Source of the DNA: Nocardioides mesophilus
GTDB taxonomy: Bacteria; Actinomycetota; Actinomycetes; Propionibacteriales; Nocardioidaceae
Direction of reading: 5' to 3'
DNA: 64,000 nt
Assembly: GCF_014395785.1 (NCBI RefSeq)
Contig: NZ_CP060713.1
Span: 3,748,501-3,812,500, forward strand
In this document: in pieces, positions 23,678-33,217 of the stretch
How the letters are laid out: every line of letters begins with the position of its first letter
Numbering within the stretch: position 1 is the first letter of the stretch
Program-made: the position numbers and the translations under genes
The notes under the pieces: generated by a model
Seen by the model: the letters and a program-made list of their open reading frames with translations, nothing else
Database searches by the model: none
What the model was told of the DNA's origin: nothing

Positions 23678-24964
23678 TCATCCGGTCGCGGCCCCGTCGG
23701 TCGGCGCGGAGGAACCCACGAGCGCGACCATGTTCCCGAAGACGTCCTCGCCGCGACCCATGCTGGCGTGCGCGGACCCGATCTCGTCGAAGCTCACGAC
23801 ACGGCCGAGGCACGGGTCGATCTGCCCGGACCGCACCAGATCGTTGTAGCCCTGCGCCTGGGAGTCGTTGGTGCCGTGAGATCCCTGGAAGCGCTTCTGT
23901 CGGGTCCAGTGGTAGCGCAGGTCGACCATGGCGTCGAAGCCGGAGGTGCCCGCGCAGATGACCACCATCCCCCCGGGTTGGCACACGAAGATGCTGGTCG
24001 GCACGGTTGCCGCACCGGGGTGCTCCACGACGAGGGCTGGGTCGGTCCGCTCTCCGGCGATCTCCCAGATGCGCTTGCCGAACTTCTTGGCCTCGGCCGA
24101 CCACTCGCGCTGTCCGGCCGTGTCGTCCACCAACGGCGGGATGCCCCAGTGGCTGAAGTCGTGTCGATCGATCCACCCGGCGGCGCCGCGATCCATCGCG
24201 TACTGCCCCCGCTCGGCCTCGGAGACCACCGCGACCGGTACGGCACCGGCGAGCTTGGCCAGCTGGATGGCCTGTGAGCCGACACCGCCCGATCCGCCCC
24301 ACACCAGGACCACGTCACCCGCGGTGACCGTGTTGCCGGCCCACCCGTGCATCATGCGATAGGCGGTCGCGCCCACCAGCGTGGGGGCCGCCGCCGCGGC
24401 CCATCCGAGGTGCTCGGCCTTGGGCAGGACCTGGTGGGCCTGCACCCGGGAGAACTGGGCGAAGGAGCCGAAGTTGGTGTCGTAGCCCCAGATCCTGGCG
24501 GAGGGCGCGATCATCGCGTCCTTCCCGGCCGCGATCCAGGGATCGTCGGTCTCCCACCATCCGGGGTGGATCACGACCTCGTCACCGATCTCGACCCCCG
24601 TGACCGCGTCGCCGCGCGCGTAGACGATCCCGGACGCGTCCGATCCGCCGATGTGGAAGTCGTGGGGCTCGCCCTTGCGCTGCCGCGCGCCGATCTGGTC
24701 GACGGGATACCCGCGTGCCGCCCACACGTTGTTGTAGTTGATGCCGGCGGCCATGACGGCCACCAGGACCTCGTCCGGGCCCAGGTCCGGCACCTGGACC
24801 ACCTCGTGCTGGAACGCCGTCAGGGGATCGCCGTACCGCTCCTGACGCACGACCTGTGCGTGCATGTGGCTCGGCACGACGCCGAGCGGGGGCAGCTCTC
24901 CCACGGGCACGATCTCTGCGCCGGGGGTGGCGACGCTCTTCCGCTGGCTGGTCAGGGTGGTCAT
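23678..24964 (-). CDS. Crotonyl-CoA carboxylase/reductase-like MDR enzyme
   Basis: The 428-residue medium-chain dehydrogenase/reductase closely follows the Ccr/ECR family, which reduces enoyl-CoA with NADPH and can fix CO2. Visible are SGIVYARGDAVTGVEIGDEV, the family insert HPGWWETDDPW, WGGSGGVGSQAIQLAKLAG as the dinucleotide loop, and QGSHGTND with His363 at the position of the family's CO2-binding His. At the position usually held by Glu in WG(F/Y)ETN the protein has Asp162 (IWGYDTNFGSF), and the residues after GSH are GTN in place of FAN. Carboxylation may therefore be altered or lost. A good AAGGAG precedes the ATG. It is the last gene of the 12-gene catabolic operon, which lacks other ethylmalonyl-CoA genes. 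Confidence 0.82.
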   Translation of the reverse strand: MTTLTSQRKSVATPGAEIVPVGELPPLGVVPSHMHAQVVRQERYGDPLTAFQHEVVQVPDLGPDEVLVAVMAAGINYNNVWAARGYPVDQIGARQRKGEPHDFHIGGSDASGIVYARGDAVTGVEIGDEVVIHPGWWETDDPWIAAGKDAMIAPSARIWGYDTNFGSFAQFSRVQAHQVLPKAEHLGWAAAAAPTLVGATAYRMMHGWAGNTVTAGDVVLVWGGSGGVGSQAIQLAKLAGAVPVAVVSEAERGQYAMDRGAAGWIDRHDFSHWGIPPLVDDTAGQREWSAEAKKFGKRIWEIAGERTDPALVVEHPGAATVPTSIFVCQPGGMVVICAGTSGFDAMVDLRYHWTRQKRFQGSHGTNDSQAQGYNDLVRSGQIDPCLGRVVSFDEIGSAHASMGRGEDVFGNMVALVGSSAPTDGAATG

Positions 24965-25070
24965 CGGGCCGAACTCCTTCGATGGGGGACAGGGTGTGCA
25001 TCAGCACGGTGGGTCGGGCGGGGTCGAGGCGGTGCTGCCTGGCGGAGGAGGCCGTTGCCTGCGTGGTGGG

Positions 25071-26480
25071 TCAGAGCTGGATCGCCTTGGTCTCGAGGAA
25101 CTCCTCGAGCCCGAAACGGCCCAGCTCGCGTCCGTTACCGGACTTCTTGTAGCCGCCGAACGGCGCTGAGACGTTGAACTGGCCGCCGTTGACGTCCACC
25201 TGCCCGGTCCGGAGCCGGCGGGCGACGGCCACCCCGTGCTCCTCGGTGCCGGCCCACACCGCCCCGTGCAGTCCGTACGGGCTGTCGTTGGCGATGCGTA
25301 CGGCGTCGTCCACGTCGTCGTAGGAGATGACCACGAGCACGGGCCCGAAGATCTCCTCGCGTGCGATGCGCATGGAGGGATCGACCTGGGCGAAGACCGT
25401 CGCGGGGACGTAGTACCCCGAGCTCAGGTGCGCGGGCCGACCCAGACCGCCCGCGACTAGCTGTGCTCCCTCGTCGATCCCGGCGGCGATGTAGGACTGC
25501 ACCGAGTCGAACTGCGCACGCGAGGCCACGGGGCCCAGGCCGTCGCTCAGCTCGCGGGCAGCGGCCGCCGCAACCTGGGCCGCTCGGGCGTGCTCGGCTC
25601 GCGGGACGAGGAGCCGGGTCCAGGCGCTGCACGACTGGCCGCTGTTGCTCATGCAGTTCTGCACGGTGGCGGTCACGGCCGCGTCGAGGTCGGATCCCTC
25701 CAGGACCACGCTCGCGGACTTCCCTCCGAGCTCCAGCGCCACCCGCTTGACGCTCGGGGCCGCCGCCGCGGACACCCTGGCCCCTGCGGCGGTGGAGCCG
25801 GTGAACGACACCATGTCCACGTCAGGGTGGGCTGACAGCGCCTCGCCGACCACTGAGCCGCTCCCCGGAACGAGGTTGAAGACCCCGGCCGGGAAGCCGG
25901 CCTCGTGCAGAATCTCGGTGAAGCGGTAGGTCGAGAGGGGAGCGATCTCGGCGGGCTTGGCGACCACCGTGCAACCGACCGCGAGGGCGGGCGCCACCTT
26001 GGCGACGAGCTGGTACAGCGGGTAGTTCCACGGGGTGATCGCTGCGACGACCCCGACAGGCTCCCGGACGACGAGGGAGTTGCCGATGCGCTCGTCATGG
26101 CACTGCCCCACCAGCTCCAGGCAGTCCTCCAACATCGCCAGCGGCGTGTCGACATGCTCCGAGCGCGCCAGGGGCCACGGTGCGCCGATCTCGAGCTCGA
26201 CCAGTGACGCCAGCTCGTCGGCTTGCGCACGCATGCCTTCCAGCAGCCGCCGGAGCCGACCCTGGCGAGTGGCGACGGGCGCGTCGGACCAGTCGGGGAA
26301 GGCACGTCGCGCGGCCTGCACAGCCACGTCCACGTCGACGGCGGCGCAGCTGGCGACCAGGGCCACCACCTCCTCCGAGCACGGGTGCACGACCTCGATG
26401 AGCGCCGGGTCCGACGGGTGCTGCCAGCGCCCGTCGACGTACATCCGGTCCCAGGTCGTCACGGAGCTTGACTCGCTCAT
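25071..26480 (-). CDS. NAD(P)-dependent aldehyde dehydrogenase (first of two in operon)
   Basis: The 469-residue ALDH has all core motifs: ITPWNYPLYQLVAKVAPALA (oxyanion Asn), the general base Glu in ALELGGKSASVVLEG, the nucleophile Cys in NSGQSCSAWTRLLVP (about residue 280) and EEIFGPVLVVISYDD. The C-terminal FGGYKKSGNGRELGRFGLEEFLETKAIQL is typical of broad-substrate ALDHs. It oxidises an aldehyde to the acid; aromatic, alicyclic and aliphatic substrates are all possible. Its ATG overlaps the upstream crotonase stop (ATGA). Position next to a crotonase and an acyl-CoA synthetase recalls ferulate-type side-chain pathways (CoA activation, hydration/lyase, aldehyde oxidation), an inference from context. 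Confidence 0.9.
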   Translation of the reverse strand: MSESSSVTTWDRMYVDGRWQHPSDPALIEVVHPCSEEVVALVASCAAVDVDVAVQAARRAFPDWSDAPVATRQGRLRRLLEGMRAQADELASLVELEIGAPWPLARSEHVDTPLAMLEDCLELVGQCHDERIGNSLVVREPVGVVAAITPWNYPLYQLVAKVAPALAVGCTVVAKPAEIAPLSTYRFTEILHEAGFPAGVFNLVPGSGSVVGEALSAHPDVDMVSFTGSTAAGARVSAAAAPSVKRVALELGGKSASVVLEGSDLDAAVTATVQNCMSNSGQSCSAWTRLLVPRAEHARAAQVAAAAARELSDGLGPVASRAQFDSVQSYIAAGIDEGAQLVAGGLGRPAHLSSGYYVPATVFAQVDPSMRIAREEIFGPVLVVISYDDVDDAVRIANDSPYGLHGAVWAGTEEHGVAVARRLRTGQVDVNGGQFNVSAPFGGYKKSGNGRELGRFGLEEFLETKAIQL

Positions 26481-27322
26481 GGCTCAGGACTCCTGTCCAG
26501 GTCGCTGGGGGCCGGGGGTGGCGCGTACCGGGCATCCCGCCAGGCCAGCGCCGACCTGAGCCCCTGGGTCCGGACCCGCTCGTCGAATGCCTGCTGCTCG
26601 GGGGAGTCGAGGCTGTTGAGGATGGCGGAGAGATCGTGGTTCGCCGACACGGCCGTGCGCAGCCCCATCGCCTCGTAGGCCCGGGTCAGGGCCAGCTTGG
26701 TGTAGCGCAGGGTGCCGGCCGGGGTGGGCGTGATCTTCGCGCACAAGGCGTCGATCGCCGAGCGCAGGTCGTGGTCGTCGACGACGTGGTTGACCAGCCC
26801 GATCCGCTCGGCCTCGGCAGCGGAGAGGGAGTCGCCAGTGAACAGCAGCTCGTTCGTCTTCTTCTCACCGAGGACGAACGGCATCAGCATCGTCGCGGGC
26901 CCGGAGCCGTAACGGATCTCCGGCTCACCGAAACGGGCGTCCGAGCTGGCGATGACCATGTCGCAGGCCATCGCCAGGTCGCAGCCGCCCGCCAGGCACC
27001 AACCATGCACGGCGGCTACGGTCGGCTTGGAGAGCGACCACAGCTGCATGGTGACGTCGATGTCCCGGCGAAGGATGTCGTGCCAGGTGTCGGCGCCCTC
27101 GATGCCCTCCCCGGCCTCCTCGGTGAGGTCGAATCCGGCGCAGAAGGCTCGTCCGCTCCCGGAGAGCACGACCACCTTGGTGGACTCGTCCTTCTCGGCC
27201 GCAGTCAGGGCTGCGCTCAGCTCGCCGACCATGTCGTGGCTGAGCGCGTTCAGCTTCTCGGGACGGTTCAGGGTCAGCCACCGGACGGCGCCGTGCTGAT
27301 CGACCAGGATCAGGTCACTCAT
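26477..27322 (-). CDS. Enoyl-CoA hydratase/isomerase family (crotonase) protein
   Basis: The 281-residue crotonase shows the CoA-binding/oxyanion segments GSGRAFCAGFDLTE (about residues 55-68) and AAVHGWCLAGGCDLAMACDM (103-122), then ARFGEPEIRYGSGPATMLMP containing an acid at one of the two usual catalytic Glu positions. Downstream SLSAAEAERIGLVNHVV is standard. The reaction is hydration, isomerisation or retro-aldol cleavage of an acyl-CoA; sequence alone does not decide. It overlaps the genes on both sides by 4 bp, the acyl-CoA synthetase upstream and the aldehyde dehydrogenase downstream, so it very probably acts on the CoA ester made by the former. Confidence 0.9.
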   Translation of the reverse strand: MSDLILVDQHGAVRWLTLNRPEKLNALSHDMVGELSAALTAAEKDESTKVVVLSGSGRAFCAGFDLTEEAGEGIEGADTWHDILRRDIDVTMQLWSLSKPTVAAVHGWCLAGGCDLAMACDMVIASSDARFGEPEIRYGSGPATMLMPFVLGEKKTNELLFTGDSLSAAEAERIGLVNHVVDDHDLRSAIDALCAKITPTPAGTLRYTKLALTRAYEAMGLRTAVSANHDLSAILNSLDSPEQQAFDERVRTQGLRSALAWRDARYAPPPAPSDLDRSPEP

Positions 27323-29393
27323 CGCGACACCCCCTGCTCCAGGACCACGAGGGCGTCGACGGCGACCACTCCCTCGGTGGTGACGATGAGGGGGTTCACA
27401 TCGATCTCGGTCACTTCCGGGTGCTCGGAGGCGAGACGGCCGAGTGCCAGCAGGACGTCGACGAGCCCGGAGGCCGACGGGGGCAGCCCGGCGGATCGGA
27501 CGAGCCCGGTGGCGAGCTCCCGATCCACCGGTCCCAGCGCTACGGCGGGCGTCCTCGCCTCCACGTCGGTGCCTCCGAAGCCGACGGTGAACACGGGACC
27601 GAATGCGGGGTCGCGGTTCATGCCGCAGTAGACCTCGATGCCGGGCGGCAGCTGCCGAGCCACCAGCACCGGGCCGCCGATGGCCGTGGCGGCCTCCGAC
27701 ACCGCGTGCGGGCTGGTCAGCCCGAGGATCACGCCGTTGCTCCTGGACTTGTGCGCGGGGCCGTCGACCTTGACCACGACCGGATACCCCAGGGAGTCCG
27801 CCGCGGCCGCCGCGGCCTGGGCGTTCTCGGCGCGGATGCCCTCGGCGACCACCACGCCGTAGCGACGCAGGACGGTCGCGGAGTCGAACTCCGGCAACGC
27901 TCCCGCACCGACGAGCCGCGGTTGCGCGACGGTGTGCTCCACCGCGGGCACCGAGTCGACCGCGGCCCAGCTCGCCCCGATGCCGCTGATGGCCCGCATG
28001 GCTCGGTCGATGCCGCGGACCAGCGGAACGCCCCCTTCCCGCGCCGCGGCCATGATGTGCGCAGGTGCGTCACAGTTGCCGACCGAGACCACGACGGGGA
28101 AGACGCCGTAGGTGTCGGCGAGGTCCGCCAGGGTCCGGACCACGAGCTCGCACCAGACGTTCTCCTCGGCCCCCGGTAGGTGGACAGGTCCACCTGGCCG
28201 ATGATCACGTCGTACTGCCCCGAGCGGGCCATCAGATCGAGCGCCCAGGGGAACGCTCTCTCAGGGCTGTCCAGGCCCCACACGTCCAGCGGATTCTGTG
28301 GCGCCACCAGTCCCGGGAATCGCTCCTCCAGATCATGCTGGAGGGACGCTGCCATCGGCTGGAAGGCGATGCCGGCGGCGTCGGCAGCGTCCGCGAGCAG
28401 CCCGCACTCGCCGCCGGACTCGGACACGGCGCCCAGCCGGACACCGCCCAGGGGACGCGGACTGCCCAGGAGCTCCAGCGTCTCGGTGAGCTGCTGGAAG
28501 TCCTCGACCTCGATCACGCCGTAGCGGGCGAGGGCCGCGGAGAACGAGGTTCCGGACCCGACGATGGCGCCCGTGTGGGCCAGGGCGACCCGGGCAGCGG
28601 TCACCGATCGGCCGACCTTGAGACAGACCACCGGCTTTCCCCGCTCAGCGCACTTGCGCAGGGCCTCGACGAAGGCCGCCGGGCGACGAACCGTCTCCAG
28701 GAACAGCCCGATGGCGCTGGTCGCGGGATCCTCGGCGAAGTGGTCGAGGAAGTCGGCGACGTCTCGTCCGATCTCGCTCCCCGTGGAGACGACCGCACGG
28801 AAGCCGACCCTGGGCCCCATCGTGGTGAAGGCCTCGGCGACGGACCCCGACTGCGCGACGACCGCGACGCTGCCGGGCAGGAACGTGTCGGGCAGGGTAC
28901 CGATCCACGGTGAGCACGCCGGGGTGGCGATGCCCATGCAGTTGTGCCCGAGGATCGCGACGCCGGCCGCCTCGGCACGAGATCTCAGACGAGCCGCGAT
29001 GCCGGGGCCTTCGACCCCGGCCTCACTGCCCAGGCCGGGCATGACGACGCCACGGGCACCGACGGCGATCAGCTCCTCGAACGCTTGCTCGACGCGACGG
29101 TGCCCGACCATCAGGACGCCGAGATCGGGCGCGTGCTCGAGGTCGCCGATGGAGGGAACGCACGGCAACCCGGCCACGCTGTGTCGACCCGGGTGCACAC
29201 CGACCACGGGAGCCCGGCCGGCGAGGAGGTTGTGGAGGACCGACGCGTGTCGGTCGGAGGGACCGACCACCACCACGGAGCGGGGCTGGACGAGCGGGGT
29301 CACGTCGCGGAGGGCGTCGCCGGCGGTGCCGGCCGGCGTTGGTGCGATCAGGGGCTGAGAGGGCGTGCTGGACTGCAGCATGGGAGGACCCAT
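27319..29393 (-). pseudogene. ADP-forming acyl-CoA synthetase (acetyl/feruloyl-CoA synthetase type), frameshifted
   Basis: Two overlapping frames together make one fused alpha-beta NDP-forming acyl-CoA synthetase of about 690 residues. The upstream part (29393 leftward) has the CoA-binding Rossmann domain (RSVVVVGPSDRHASVLHN), the phosphohistidine region (VAILGHNCMGIATP, VAVVAQSGSVAEAF) and reads correctly to DLSTYRG. From there the frame is lost, and the third domain plus the ATP-grasp domain (LRRYGVVVAEGI, then YPVVVKVDGPAHKSRSNGVIL) continue in the next frame, open from a GTG at 28143. The break lies at a run of five C (28170-28174 on the + strand); a sixth C would restore AEENVWCEL and the full protein. 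The cut falls inside a domain, so this is a frameshift, not a natural two-subunit split. It may be a sequencing error, as every flanking gene is intact. Confidence 0.8.
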
Positions 29394-29442
29394 CCTCGGA
29401 TTGTCTAGGCGGGAAGAGGGGGTGGGAGGCGAGAACGACGGG

Positions 29443-31284
29443 TCAGGTGGAGACCGTCAGCTCCTGGCCGGCGTCGGTCTGGTCACCCAGCCGGGCGACG
29501 CGTTCGGTGGGGGATTCCAGGGTCGGCGTGTGTCGGAGCAGCTGCCTGGTGTAGCTGGAGCTGGGATGGTCGAAGACCTCGGTGACGGTCCCGTGCTCGA
29601 CGATCCTGCCGTCGCGCATCACCGCCACGCGGTCGGCGATCGTGCGTGTGAGTGCGAGGTTGTGGGTCACGAACAGGAGGCTCACCTGGGTCTGGCTCTG
29701 CAGGTCGCGCAGGGTCTCCACGATCGAGGCCTGGACGGACACGTCCAGGGCGGAGGTCACCTCGTCGCAGACGAGCAGCTTCGGCTCGGCCGCGAGCGCC
29801 CGGGCGATCGCGACTCGTTGGCGTTCGCCGCCGGACAGCTGGTCGGGATAGCAGCCGGCCAGCTCGACGGGCAACGAGACCAGTTCCAGCAGCTCGCGAA
29901 GTCGGCTCGCCGCTTCAGCTCGGCTGACGTCGAAGAACAGCTCGATCTGTCGTGAGATGGTCCGTCCCACGGTTCGGCGTGGGTTCAGCGACGCGTAGGG
30001 ACTCTGGAAGATGTACTGGATGTCCTTGCGGGTCTGCTTCGTGCGACGCGTGGACATGACTCCGAGCGGTCTGCCCTCGAACTCCAGCGTGCCCTTGAAC
30101 TCCGCGTGCAGCCCACCGATGCACCGGGACGCCGTGGTCTTGCCTGACCCTGATTCCCCCACCAGTGCGAGGCATTCGCCGCTGCGCAGCTGCAAGGTGA
30201 CGTCGTGGAGCACCTGGTGACCGTCGTAGAAGGCGTTGAGACCCTCCAGTCGCAGCAGCCCGTCGCTTGGCTGGTCCTCCGCGACGGCGTTGACCGCCGG
30301 ATGCGGCTGCTCCGGCAGTGGCTCGGCATCGTGGTGGAAGCAACGCACCTCGTGGGTCTGGCTCAGCGGCTCCGCCGACGGGACCGCGGAGGTGCATCCG
30401 GTGTCCGTGAGGGGGCACCGAGCCGCGAAGTCGCAGCCAGCGCTTCGCGATCCCGGCGAAGGAGCGAACCCCGGGATGCCCTGCACCGGCTGTCGGGAGA
30501 GCAGCTGCGGAAGGGCGCGGAGCAGCCCCCGCGTGTAGGGATGCTTCGCCGCGGTGAAGATCTCCGCCCGGGTGCCGGTCTCGACGATCCGGCCGGCGTA
30601 CATGACCGCGACCCGGTCGGCCAGGCTCGAGACGACGGCCAGGTCGTGAGACACATAGAGGGCTGCGACCTTGTGTCGCTTGCACAAGTCCCGCACGGTC
30701 TCGAGAACCCGGGCCTGGGTGGTGACGTCCAGACCGGTGGTGGGCTCGTCGCACACGATCACCTTCGGCCGGCAGGAGAAGGCGATGGCGATGGCGACCC
30801 GCTGCTGCTGGCCGCCCGACAGCTGGTGAGGAAAGCGTCGGAGGAAGGCCCCGTCGGTGGGCAGCGCCACCTCTGCGAGGCAGCTGCGGACCCGCTCGGA
30901 CCGCTCTTTCCGACTGAGCTGGGGGAGGTGGGTCCGCAGGCATTCGTGGAGCTGAGTGCCGATGCGCAGGGCAGGGTTGAGCGCCGTGCCCGGATCCTGT
31001 GGCACGTAGGCGACGACAGAACCGCGCATGGCTCGAAGCTCGCCTTCGGAGACCGTGCTCAGGCTCCGCCCGTCGATCCTCACCTCGCCCCCCGACAGCC
31101 TGGCACCCCGGCGGCAGTAGCCCAGCAGGGCTGTGGAGACGGTGGTCTTGCCCGAGCCGGACTCGCCGACCAGACCGAGGATCTCCCCCTCGCCGATGTG
31201 AAGGCTGACCTCGGTAACCACCTTCGCGTGCGTGGACTCGAGCTCGATGGACAGGTCAGTGAGCTCGACAACTGTCGTCGTCAT
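29443..31284 (-). CDS. Fused double ATPase of an oligopeptide/nickel-type ABC importer (DppD-DppF)
   Basis: The 613-residue protein contains two complete ABC ATPases. First: GESGSGKTTVSTALLGYC, LSGGQQQRVAIAIAF, VIVCDEPTTGLDVTTQA. Second: GESGSGKTTASRCIGG, LSGGERQRVAIARAL, LLVCDEVTSALDVSVQA. After the first comes the Cys-rich oligopeptide-family C-terminal region (CDFAARCPLTDTGC) typical of DppD/OppD proteins, which can hold an iron-sulfur cluster. Both halves should hydrolyse ATP to drive uptake through the two permeases encoded just upstream. Start ATG 31284 has a strong GGGAGGGAG and overlaps the stop of the permease gene. A longer frame running into the permease gene is a shadow. Confidence 0.93.
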   Translation of the reverse strand: MTTTVVELTDLSIELESTHAKVVTEVSLHIGEGEILGLVGESGSGKTTVSTALLGYCRRGARLSGGEVRIDGRSLSTVSEGELRAMRGSVVAYVPQDPGTALNPALRIGTQLHECLRTHLPQLSRKERSERVRSCLAEVALPTDGAFLRRFPHQLSGGQQQRVAIAIAFSCRPKVIVCDEPTTGLDVTTQARVLETVRDLCKRHKVAALYVSHDLAVVSSLADRVAVMYAGRIVETGTRAEIFTAAKHPYTRGLLRALPQLLSRQPVQGIPGFAPSPGSRSAGCDFAARCPLTDTGCTSAVPSAEPLSQTHEVRCFHHDAEPLPEQPHPAVNAVAEDQPSDGLLRLEGLNAFYDGHQVLHDVTLQLRSGECLALVGESGSGKTTASRCIGGLHAEFKGTLEFEGRPLGVMSTRRTKQTRKDIQYIFQSPYASLNPRRTVGRTISRQIELFFDVSRAEAASRLRELLELVSLPVELAGCYPDQLSGGERQRVAIARALAAEPKLLVCDEVTSALDVSVQASIVETLRDLQSQTQVSLLFVTHNLALTRTIADRVAVMRDGRIVEHGTVTEVFDHPSSSYTRQLLRHTPTLESPTERVARLGDQTDAGQELTVST

Positions 31285-32165
31285 TGTTCTCCCTCCCTGT
31301 CGATGCCGATGGTCGAGCGTGCGATGGCGTCGGTCACGAAGTTCACACCGATGGTGAGCAGACCGATGGCCGCCACGGGGACCACCACCGCCCACGGTTG
31401 GGTCGTGATCCCGATCCGGTTCTCGTTGATCATGAGCCCCCAGTCCGCCGCCGGGGGTTGCAGCCCGAATCCGAGGAAGCTGACTGCAGCCACCAGCCCG
31501 ATGGAGTAGGTGAGCCGGAGCCCGAACTCGACGAGCAGCGGGCTGGACACGTTCGGCAGGAGCTCGGCGAAGATGATCCGCGCACGGCTCTCGCCGGCTG
31601 CCTCGGCTGCCTTGACGAAGTCCCGCTCGGCGACCTGGACGGCCGCTGCTCTGATCACCAGGGCGGTGCGAGGCGCGTGGGTCATGCCGACGGTGAGCGC
31701 GATCAGCCAGGTGTGGGGCCCGAAGCAGGTGAGCACCAGCAGCGTGAAGATGATCTGGGGGAACGCGAGCAGCACGTCGTTGAGCCGCATCAGCAGACCA
31801 TCGACGAGGCCGCCGGCATGCGCTGCGAAGAGACCGATGAAGGCGCCGGCGCCCACCCCGCTCACTGCAGCCAGGAGGGACATGGCCAGGACGCTCCGTC
31901 CCCCGGAGAGGAACCTGCTCAGGACGTCGCGGCCCAGGCCGTCGGTCCCCAGCCAGGCGCTTCCGGACGGGAGCGTGAACGGGGCGCCCACGAACTCGGA
32001 CGATGAGTACGGCGCGATCCAGGGGCCGACGATGACGAGCAGGGTCAGGACCGACACGATGGCCAGGCCGATGCGCGCCCGACGGAGCTTGGTCGTCCGC
32101 CGCAGCGTCGCCCAGCGGACGTGAGCTGCCGCTGCGGTAGGGACCGTCCCGGCGCCGGCACTCAT
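31281..32165 (-). CDS. ABC importer permease, DppC type
   Basis: The 294-residue membrane protein has the DppC/OppC layout: a cytoplasmic N-terminus, helix 1 (IGLAIVSVLTLLVIVGPWIA), the periplasmic motif SAWLGTDGLGRDVLSRFLSGGR, and four or five further helices. The EAA loop reads FVKAAEAAGESRARIIFAELLPN, the ATPase contact site. FLGFGLQPPAADWGLMINE is the family's C-terminal signature. I place the start at ATG 32165 because it forms an ATGA overlap with the upstream permease stop; an ATG three codons earlier exists. It pairs with the DppB-type permease to make the channel for the lipoprotein-delivered substrate. Confidence 0.92.
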   Translation of the reverse strand: MSAGAGTVPTAAAAHVRWATLRRTTKLRRARIGLAIVSVLTLLVIVGPWIAPYSSSEFVGAPFTLPSGSAWLGTDGLGRDVLSRFLSGGRSVLAMSLLAAVSGVGAGAFIGLFAAHAGGLVDGLLMRLNDVLLAFPQIIFTLLVLTCFGPHTWLIALTVGMTHAPRTALVIRAAAVQVAERDFVKAAEAAGESRARIIFAELLPNVSSPLLVEFGLRLTYSIGLVAAVSFLGFGLQPPAADWGLMINENRIGITTQPWAVVVPVAAIGLLTIGVNFVTDAIARSTIGIDREGEQ

Positions 32166-33217
32166 GACTGCCACGCCAGTTCTTCCGTGGCCGCAGCGGT
32201 GGCAGCGGGTGGAGCGACGTCTGCCCGTCCGGCGAAGCGGGTCCGGAGCTGGGGGGTGGTGGCGATGATGCCGATCTCCGCGACGATGTTGAGCAGGACG
32301 TAGACCGCCGCCGCGAGCAGCGTGACCGCTTGGATGACGGGGAGGTCGCGATCACCGACAGCTTCGACGAGCAGCATGCCGATGCCGCGGTACTGGAACA
32401 GGTACTCGACGACGACCACGCCTCCGGTCAGCCAGACGAGCTGCAGCGCGCTCACCTGGATGGCAGGCCCGACCGCGTTGGGGATGGCGTGGCGAAGGAT
32501 GACCCGGCGCTCAGGCAGGCCCTTGAGCCTGGCCATCTGGATGTACTCGGACTCGAGGACCTCGATCATCGAGCCGCGAAGGATCCGGCTGACGTAGGGG
32601 ACCACGGCCAGAACCAGGGTCAGCGCGGGCAGGAAGAGGATCGAGGGGTGATGCCAGACAGAGGAGGTCGGATCGACCAGTGACACCGGAGGGAACAGGT
32701 GCAGGGCAGACGTCGACAGCAGCAGGACCAGGACGATGCCGACCACGAAGTCGGGAAGGGCGGCGAGAGCCAACGTGACCGAGGAGATCACGTGGTCGAC
32801 GAGGCGGTCGCGACGGACAGCCGTGACGATGCCCAGCAGCAGGGAGAGCGGGAGGGCGACGCCACCCGCGGCCAGGAGCAGAGCCAGGGAGTTCTGGACG
32901 CGCTGGCCGAGCAGAGAGCTGACCGGCTCCTGGCTTGCTGCCGAGATGCCGAGGTCGCCGTGCAGCAGGCCGGAGACCCATTGCCAGTACTGACTCAGCA
33001 GGGGGTCGTCGAGATGCAGCTGCGCCCGGAGCGCCGCGATGCGTTCCGGCGTCGCCGTCCTGCCGAGGATGGCGGTGGCCGGGTCTCCCGGAAGCGCCTG
33101 GGTGGCCGCGAAGACCAGCACCGAGACAGCGAAGAGCGTCAGCGCGCCGAGGAGGAGCCTGCGGCCGAGGAAGAGGGCGAACCGGTGGCGGCCGCAGAAG
33201 CTCCTGACGGCGTTCAC
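32162..33217 (-). CDS. ABC importer permease, DppB type
   Basis: The 351-residue permease has the DppB/OppB pattern: helix 1 (LLLGALTLFAVSVLVFAATQ) followed by ALPGDPATAILGRTATPERIAALRAQLHLDDPL, the typical external N-terminal loop, then six membrane segments in all. The EAA loop is YIQMARLKGLPERRVILRHAIPNA. A 35-residue Ala-rich cytoplasmic tail (ending EELAWQS) is longer than usual. The ATG overlaps the upstream alcohol dehydrogenase stop by 4 bp, locking transporter and enzyme expression together. The class imports peptides, but relatives move oligosaccharides, opines and other organic compounds, so substrate identity is open. Confidence 0.92.
   Translation of the reverse strand: MNAVRSFCGRHRFALFLGRRLLLGALTLFAVSVLVFAATQALPGDPATAILGRTATPERIAALRAQLHLDDPLLSQYWQWVSGLLHGDLGISAASQEPVSSLLGQRVQNSLALLLAAGGVALPLSLLLGIVTAVRRDRLVDHVISSVTLALAALPDFVVGIVLVLLLSTSALHLFPPVSLVDPTSSVWHHPSILFLPALTLVLAVVPYVSRILRGSMIEVLESEYIQMARLKGLPERRVILRHAIPNAVGPAIQVSALQLVWLTGGVVVVEYLFQYRGIGMLLVEAVGDRDLPVIQAVTLLAAAVYVLLNIVAEIGIIATTPQLRTRFAGRADVAPPAATAAATEELAWQS

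Noticed and set aside
27319-28143. Separate beta subunit gene of a two-subunit acyl-CoA synthetase
   Set aside because: The frame begins inside the third domain, which the upstream frame also enters and then loses; a single added C rejoins both.
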